Assembly (NCBI RefSeq): GCF_002866825.1
Contig: NZ_PKUS01000022.1
Location: 1-64,000 of the forward strand
Origin: Pseudohalioglobus lutimaris
GTDB taxonomy: Bacteria > Pseudomonadota > Gammaproteobacteria > Pseudomonadales > Halieaceae
DNA length: 64,000 nt
Reading direction: 5' to 3'
Made by a program: the position numbers and the translations under genes. Of the stretch, positions 59,948-64,000 are shown one piece after another. The notes beneath the pieces were generated by a model that did not search any database, had not been told where the DNA came from, and was given only the letters and a program-made list of their open reading frames with translations. Positions within the stretch are counted from its first letter, which is position 1. The number at the start of each line of letters is the position of its first letter.

Positions 59948-60739
59948 TCAGGTGTAGGTGTGTTCTTCGCGGGGGTATTCGCCCGCTTTTACGGCCTCGA
60001 CAAATGCTCTGAGTGCACCCTGTATCGTGGTCTGTCCTTCCATAAAGTTCTCCACGAAACGGGCTGTATGTTCAGACAGGCCAAGCATGTCGTGCATCAC
60101 CAGTACCTGGGCGTCTGTGCCGGCACCGGCGCCAATGCCGATCACCGGAATATCCAGCTTGGAACTGATATCAGTGGCCAGTGTAGAGGGGATGCACTCC
60201 AGCACCAGCAGGCTTGCCCCCGCGTCCTGGATTTCCACCGCGTCGGCGAGAATGGATTTGGCCTCTTTGGGGGTGCGCCCCTGCACTTTGAAGCCGCCAA
60301 ACTGGTTGACCGACTGTGGTGTCAGCCCCAGGTGAGCACAAACCGGTATGCCGCGCTCCACCAGCATGCTGATGCTGTCTGACAGCCAGGTACCGCCTTC
60401 CATCTTGACCATCTGTGCGCCCGCCTGCATTAATGCAGTCGCGTTCTCCATGGTCTGCTCGGGCCCGGTATAACTCATAAAGGGCATGTCTGCGATAACC
60501 AGCGAATGGGGTGCCGCGCGGCTTACGCATTCTGTGTGATAAGCCATATGGTCGGTGGTTACCGGGATCGTGCTGTCGTGCCCCTGCAGGACCATGCCCA
60601 GGGAGTCGCCCACCAGTATGGTCTCGGCACCGGCTTCACTGACGAGGCGTGCGAAGGTGGCATCATAGGCAGTGATGCAGACAAACTTTTCCCCGTTTGC
60701 CTTCATCTTGTCCAGGGTGCTGATTGTAACCTTGCCCAT
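59948..60739 (-). CDS. panB: 3-methyl-2-oxobutanoate hydroxymethyltransferase
   Basis: 263 residues. MKANGEKFVCITAYDATFARL, LVGDSLGMVLQGHDSTIPVT (metal-binding Asp), and VKMEGGTWLSDSI are the PanB blocks, with GIGAGAGTDAQVLVMHDMLGL near 195. It forms ketopantoate, the first step to pantothenate. The gene lies 17 bp downstream of the kinase gene. Confidence 0.97.
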   Translation of the reverse strand: MGKVTISTLDKMKANGEKFVCITAYDATFARLVSEAGAETILVGDSLGMVLQGHDSTIPVTTDHMAYHTECVSRAAPHSLVIADMPFMSYTGPEQTMENATALMQAGAQMVKMEGGTWLSDSISMLVERGIPVCAHLGLTPQSVNQFGGFKVQGRTPKEAKSILADAVEIQDAGASLLVLECIPSTLATDISSKLDIPVIGIGAGAGTDAQVLVMHDMLGLSEHTARFVENFMEGQTTIQGALRAFVEAVKAGEYPREEHTYT

Positions 60740-60756
60740 GGGCGACCTTTTGTAGG

Positions 60757-61419
60757 TTAGCCAAAAAACGTCGGATTAAAATAGTGGCGGCCGCTGCGGA
60801 TATCAAGCAGGTAGTCCACCAGGTGGTCATAGTCTCTGTCGCTACCCGCGAGGTCAATCTCGCTTGCATTCACGATCAGTAGAGGGGCGCCATCGTAATA
60901 TAGAAAGAACTCACTGTACACTTCGTTCAAACGCTCCAGATAGTCGCGTTCAATCGCCTGTTCGGCTGCGATTCCGCGATTTTCAATGCGCGATAACAAG
61001 ACGTCGGTAGAAGCCTGCAGATAGATGACCAGGTCCGGGCGCGGTGCGTCAATGGTGAGTTGCTGGTAAACCTTTTCATACAGCTGGAATTCATCGCGCT
61101 CGAGGTTTATGCGGGCGAACAGCGGATCCTTTTCGATGAGAAAGTCAGCGACGCGCACGGGTTCGAAGATATCTGCCTGGCGCAGGTCCTGGAGCTTCTG
61201 CGCCCGTTGGAACAGGAAAAACAACTGCGTGGCGAGGGCCGCTTGCTGGCGGTTGCGATAGAACTTTTCCAGGAAGGGGTTTTGCTCAGCCTCTTCCAAT
61301 AGCGTCTGGTAGTTAAACGTCGTGGCCAGGCGCTTGGTCAGCGTGGTTTTGCCCACGCCGATAGGGCCTTCCACGGCAATGTATGAGGGGGGTGTGCGCC
61401 CGTTCAGGTCGATGTTAAT
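60757..61419 (-). CDS. Deoxynucleoside kinase (dGK/dCK family), probable ATT start
   Basis: Contains the P-loop SYIAVEGPIGVGKTT, the ERD-like lid NLERDEFQLYEK and a DRDYDHLVDYLLDI tail; these kinases phosphorylate deoxynucleosides. The only in-frame ATG/GTG/TTG start is the GTG at 61374, which would cut off the beta strand leading into the P-loop. Upstream the frame is open to near 61455 with no ATG/GTG/TTG. ATT at 61419 lies behind GGGAGACCGAGG and gives 220 residues (MNIDLNGRTPPSYIAVEGP), while CTG 61440 overlaps the folK stop. ATT is the best candidate but unproven. Stands between folK and panB as in Pseudomonas. Confidence 0.85.
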   Translation of the reverse strand: MNIDLNGRTPPSYIAVEGPIGVGKTTLTKRLATTFNYQTLLEEAEQNPFLEKFYRNRQQAALATQLFFLFQRAQKLQDLRQADIFEPVRVADFLIEKDPLFARINLERDEFQLYEKVYQQLTIDAPRPDLVIYLQASTDVLLSRIENRGIAAEQAIERDYLERLNEVYSEFFLYYDGAPLLIVNASEIDLAGSDRDYDHLVDYLLDIRSGRHYFNPTFFG

Positions 61420-61436
61420 GGCCTCGGTCTCCCGTG

Positions 61437-61970
61437 TCAGGGCCTGTCTCTGCTGTCATCCCCCCGCCATCGGGCAGGGGTAAGCTGGAATGGCGTCTTT
61501 TCCAGGTCTTCTGGTGGACAGCCGCCGACTAATGTACCAAGTTCCTCGCCACCGGGCAGCATCAAATTTGCAGGTGCCACCTCCAGCAGCGGGTAGAGAA
61601 CAAAGTTGCGTTGAGTCATCCTGGGGTGAGGGATAACCAGTCGCTCGTCCGCAATCTGGTCCTGCCCGTAGAGTAGAATGTCCAGGTCCAGGGTCCTTGC
61701 CCCCCAGCGCACGATACGCTCGCGCCCGTGCTGGTTCTCGATCTCCTGCAGGGCATCCAGTAGTGGGCGGGGCGCGAGGGCGGTGTGCAGTTGCACCACG
61801 CCGTTGAGGTAATCAGGTTGCTCGCCGGGGCCCACGGCCGCGCTGCGCCACGCGCTGGACACCGCGGTTACTGTTGATGAGGGTAAGTTATCCAGGGCCC
61901 GTACGGCACCTTGCAGTTGTGCCAACGGTTTCCCCAGGTTGCTACCCAGGGAAATATAAACAGTCGTCAT
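61437..61970 (-). CDS. folK: 2-amino-4-hydroxy-6-hydroxymethyldihydropteridine diphosphokinase
   Basis: 177 residues. VYISLGSNLGKPLAQLQGAV, the pterin/ATP core RWGARTLDLDILLYG near residue 85, and IPHPRMTQRNFVLYPLLE. It transfers pyrophosphate to the pterin before folP acts. The ATG overlaps the pcnB stop (ATGA). Confidence 0.96.
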   Translation of the reverse strand: MTTVYISLGSNLGKPLAQLQGAVRALDNLPSSTVTAVSSAWRSAAVGPGEQPDYLNGVVQLHTALAPRPLLDALQEIENQHGRERIVRWGARTLDLDILLYGQDQIADERLVIPHPRMTQRNFVLYPLLEVAPANLMLPGGEELGTLVGGCPPEDLEKTPFQLTPARWRGDDSRDRP

Positions 61971-63277
61971 TTTCTGGCGTTACTGCGCCGATTGCGTGGG
62001 CGTCGCCGCCTGCGTCCACCCGCGCCTTCGCCCTCTTTCTCTGCCGGGGCTGCGGACAAGCGCTCCTCCATGGGTAATGTCTGGTATTGCGTCCACCATT
62101 CCCCGAGGCCGTGGGTTTCCTCTCCTGCCTGTTCGCGCAGCAGGAGAAAGTCATAGGCGGCGCGAAAGCGTCGATGATCCACCAACTCCGCCGCCTTTTT
62201 GCCCTGTTTGCGTTGCAGGCGCAGCTGGAATTCCCAGATTTCGCGCATAGGCTGGCTGAAGCGTCGGGGTATGGCGATCTGCTGGCAGGCCTCGCCAATG
62301 GTCTGCTGTGCGGCGTTGTGCATGGCAACCATGGGCGGTTCACCCTGGTTTTCAAGGTGCGTGGCAGCGCGCCGGGCCACGGGCCACAGCAGGGCCGCGA
62401 GCAGGAAGGCGGGTGTCACCGGTTTGTCCTCGGCAATGCGCTGGTCGGTGTTGGCCATGGCCGCTCGCACCAGTGCCAGGTCGCGGTCGTCGTCGTGCAA
62501 TACGTGGCTGGTTTCATCGAAAAGGTAAGGCAGCAGGTCGTGGCGCAGCAGCGCCTCCAGTGTCGCACTGGCGTGACCGGACAGGAACAGCTTGAGGAAT
62601 TCATCAAACAGCCTGGCCGGTGGAATTTCGCCCAGCAGGGGGGCGCAGGCGGGTATCGCCTGGGCGGTCCGTTTCTCGATATCAAAACCCAGTTTGGCGC
62701 CGAAACGCACAACGCGCAGCATGCGCACCGGATCCTCCCGGTAGCGCTGTGCGGGGTCGCCGATAATCCGTACCAGCCTGGCCTGCAGGTCCTGCAGGCC
62801 TTTCACCTGGTCGAAAACCTCAAACTTGCCTGAGTCGTAATACAGCGCATTGACGGTGAGGTCGCGGCGCACAGCGTCCTCTTCCAGCGTGCCGTATACG
62901 TTGTCTCGTAGCAGCAACCCCTTATCTGACTGGCGTGAGTGATTGCCGCCCTTGGCAGGGCTGCGTTCATCGCCGCTCTCGTGGTGGCCGCGAAACGTGG
63001 TGACTTCGATGATCTCTCTGCCAAAGCGCACGTGCACAATACGAAAACGGCGACCGATGATGCGTGAGTTGCGAAAGAGCCCGTGAATGTCCTCCGGGGT
63101 GGCATCCGTTGCCACGTCGAAATCCTTGGGGTGTCCGCCCAACAAAAGGTCCCTGACAGCGCCGCCTACCAGGTAGGCCTGGTGGCCCTGGGAGCGCAGG
63201 CGCGACATCACCTTCAGCGCGCCGTCGCTGATGTTTTTACGTGAGATGCAGTGTTGGTCTCGGGGAATGACGTTCAA
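61967..63277 (-). CDS. pcnB: Poly(A) polymerase I
   Basis: 436 residues. AYLVGGAVRDLLLGGHPKDFDVATD (nucleotidyltransferase Asp52/Asp54) and RRDLTVNALYYD, followed by a neck region and an Arg-rich basic C-terminal tail (RRRRRPRNRRSNARK) that binds RNA. It adds 3' A tails and aids sRNA/mRNA decay. The start is a TTG at 63277 with a weak site; no ATG is available in frame upstream before a stop. E. coli pcnB also has an unusual start (AUU). It follows the intergenic sRNA candidate. Confidence 0.94.
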   Translation of the reverse strand: MNVIPRDQHCISRKNISDGALKVMSRLRSQGHQAYLVGGAVRDLLLGGHPKDFDVATDATPEDIHGLFRNSRIIGRRFRIVHVRFGREIIEVTTFRGHHESGDERSPAKGGNHSRQSDKGLLLRDNVYGTLEEDAVRRDLTVNALYYDSGKFEVFDQVKGLQDLQARLVRIIGDPAQRYREDPVRMLRVVRFGAKLGFDIEKRTAQAIPACAPLLGEIPPARLFDEFLKLFLSGHASATLEALLRHDLLPYLFDETSHVLHDDDRDLALVRAAMANTDQRIAEDKPVTPAFLLAALLWPVARRAATHLENQGEPPMVAMHNAAQQTIGEACQQIAIPRRFSQPMREIWEFQLRLQRKQGKKAAELVDHRRFRAAYDFLLLREQAGEETHGLGEWWTQYQTLPMEERLSAAPAEKEGEGAGGRRRRRPRNRRSNARK

Positions 63278-63369
63278 GAAGCAGTTCGCCTGTATATGTG
63301 GCTATGAAAACAGCGGGGAAGTTTATCACAGTCGCACTGCGAGGCGTTTAATGCAGGGGCAGATGAATG

Positions 63370-63657
63370 ACGGGGAAGACAATGTCTTCCCCATCCAGGT
63401 CTCACTTCAGGAGTTATTGTTATTTCTCTGATGCTATTATTTTTATAGGCTGTATCAAAACAGAGTTTTGTTTAAATGCCCACACCGATTAGCAGTGATT
63501 AACTTATATCTTCGGGCGGTTTTTGCGGATTCTTTCTGCTCCGCCAAACCCTACTGCCGATGGATGAAATTGAAGGGGAAGAAGTCTTCCCCATCCAGGT
63601 CCATAGCGATGCATATTATTTTTATTGCCGTACCTGTTATTTTTATTGGCGGTACTC
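63370..63657 (-). ncRNA. CrcZ-like Hfq/Crc-sequestering sRNA candidate
   Basis: In Pseudomonas the crcZ sRNA lies between cbrB and pcnB and is expressed from a CbrB-activated sigma-54 promoter. Here the same intergenic site holds a good sigma-54 promoter and a transcript region with repeated A-rich AAnAAnAA motifs on the minus strand: CAATAAAAATAAC (63636-63648), CAATAAAAATAAT (63615-63627), CTATAAAAATAATAG (63434-63448) and AAATAACAATAAC (63413-63425). The first motif sits in the loop of a GTACC/GGTAC hairpin (63630-63655) just after the predicted start. The 3' end is unknown; a hairpin at 63372-63392 (GGGGAAGAC/GTCTTCCCC) is one possible end, so the length of about 290 nt is a guess. Confidence 0.72.
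63384..63601. repeat. Direct repeat with hairpins inside the sRNA region
   Basis: GTCTTCCCCATCCAGGTC occurs at 63384-63401 and 63584-63601, exactly 200 nt apart. Each copy forms the 3' arm of a hairpin (GGGGAAGAC-AAT-GTCTTCCCC at 63372-63392, and GGGGAAGA-AG-TCTTCCCC at 63575-63592). Each is preceded on the minus strand by an A-rich motif and an AATAATA..GCATC stretch, indicating an old internal duplication of the RNA. Confidence 0.8.
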
Positions 63658-63667
63658 ATGTAATTAA

Positions 63668-63683
63668 TGCAGGGGCTGTGCCA
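63668..63683 (-). promoter_or_regulatory. Sigma-54 (-24/-12) promoter of the CrcZ-like RNA
   Basis: On the minus strand TGGCACAGCCCCTGCA matches the consensus TGGCAC-N5-TTGCA in all but one base, with the GG and GC dinucleotides in the required spacing. It lies about 125 bp after the CbrB-like stop codon and predicts transcription starting near 63657 leftward. Confidence 0.8.
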
Positions 63684-63758
63684 GCAAGTAAAATATTTAG
63701 TAAAAACAATGAGATATAGTTTTGACGGCTTATTCGTTAGCGATCATTAGTGGTTAGT

Positions 63759-63787
63759 TGTTACCTTATTACCCCGGCTGAGTAACT
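63759..63787 (-). promoter_or_regulatory. Possible CbrB-type activator site
   Basis: TGTTAC (63759-63764) and GTAACT (63782-63787) form an inverted repeat with a 17-bp spacer, about 100-130 bp upstream of the predicted RNA start. From memory, Pseudomonas CbrB sites are TGTTAC-N14-GTAACA, so the half-sites agree but the spacing differs. Confidence 0.45.
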
Positions 63788-63807
63788 TCCGTCGCTCAGA
63801 GTAACGC

Positions 63808-64000
63808 CTACCCGGACTGGGAAGAGCTCTTGCGCCGGCGCGGGTTGGCGCCCGATTTGCTGCGCGGGATCCCGAAACGCTGGCGCCTCTCCCAAAGACA
63901 CTTGCGGCTGACGCCCAGCTTTTGTGCTAACTCGGTTTCACTCATAGAGTCCTGGTGCTCAAGCACAAAGCGTTGGAAGTAGTCCTCCAGTGACAGGTCT
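63808..64000 (-). CDS. cbrB: C-terminus of a CbrB-like sigma-54-dependent response regulator (partial)
   Basis: Only the final ~63 residues lie in the window, continuing past the right edge. They read DLSLEDYFQRFVLEHQD...ETELAQKLGVSRKCLWERRQRFGIPRSKSG, the Fis-type DNA-binding helix-turn-helix tail closely resembling CbrB of pseudomonads. CbrB (with the sensor CbrA) activates sigma-54 promoters for use of carbon and nitrogen sources and drives crcZ. The position next to pcnB also matches. The receiver and AAA+ domains are outside the window. Confidence 0.9.
   Translation of the reverse strand, partial: DLSLEDYFQRFVLEHQDSMSETELAQKLGVSRKCLWERRQRFGIPRSKSGANPRRRKSSSQSG

Noticed and set aside
63468-63719. 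Open frame coding 83 residues on the plus strand opposite the sRNA candidate
   Set aside because: No ribosome site, AT-rich low-complexity product, and the strand opposite carries a coherent sigma-54 promoter and motif set. A shorter ATG at 63609 was also considered as a hydrophobic toxin-like peptide but lacks any site.

Overview
The window looks like chromosomal DNA of a marine gammaproteobacterium, probably of the OM60/NOR5-Halieaceae or a nearby lineage. This is inferred from Pseudomonas/Cellvibrionales-like gene order in the housekeeping part (carA-carB-greA; yhbY|rlmE-ftsH-folP-glmM-tpiA-secG-tRNA-Leu; tRNA-fMet-rimP-nusA-infB-rbfA-truB-rpsO-pnp; cbrB-pcnB-folK-kinase-panB-panC), from the two TonB-dependent receptors, and from the many acyl-CoA enzymes. 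No insertion sequence, prophage, plasmid or CRISPR feature was seen.

Region 1 (about 65-10,660) is accessory lipid or ring-compound catabolism. A leftward set encodes a small membrane protein, an NmrA-like oxidoreductase, an acyl-CoA dehydrogenase, an AMP-forming acyl-CoA ligase, an SCP-x-type thiolase and a saccharopine-dehydrogenase-like reductase. A divergent rightward set encodes a DFR-like reductase, an acyltransferase that seems to lack its N-terminus, and a second acyl-CoA ligase. Region 2 (about 11,160-31,950) is mixed: a GMC oxidoreductase preceded by a coupled 23-codon ORF, small DUF proteins, an SDR, an ArsM-type methyltransferase, a ThDP enzyme, a sulfotransferase/glycosyltransferase/thioesterase/FieF run, two TonB receptors (one resembling OprC copper receptors), an ACAD10/11-like dehydrogenase, a Rieske oxygenase, an Fe-alcohol dehydrogenase with a thioesterase, a class A acid phosphatase and another SDR.

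Region 3 (about 32,260-56,620) is core genome: pyrimidine/arginine precursor synthesis (carAB), greA, a SYLF lipoprotein-like gene, Fur-box-preceded feoAB, ribosome assembly and 23S methylation genes, ftsH-folP-glmM-tpiA-secG, two tRNA genes, and the rimP-nusA-infB-rbfA-truB-rpsO-pnp translation/RNA operon. Directly after tRNA-Leu(GAG) lie tandem 81-nt units that each carry the last 20 nt of the tRNA, and the last unit appears to have become a terminator.

Region 4 (56,685-64,000, leftward) has acs, panC, panB, a deoxynucleoside kinase, folK and pcnB. The window ends inside the C-terminus of a CbrB-like sigma-54 activator. The 530-bp gap between cbrB and pcnB holds the most interesting item: a good -24/-12 sigma-54 promoter followed by an apparent small RNA with at least four AAnAAnAA motifs, one of them in a hairpin loop. 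Position, promoter type and motifs match Pseudomonas CrcZ, the Hfq/Crc-sequestering RNA of catabolite repression, but the sequence is different and internally duplicated.
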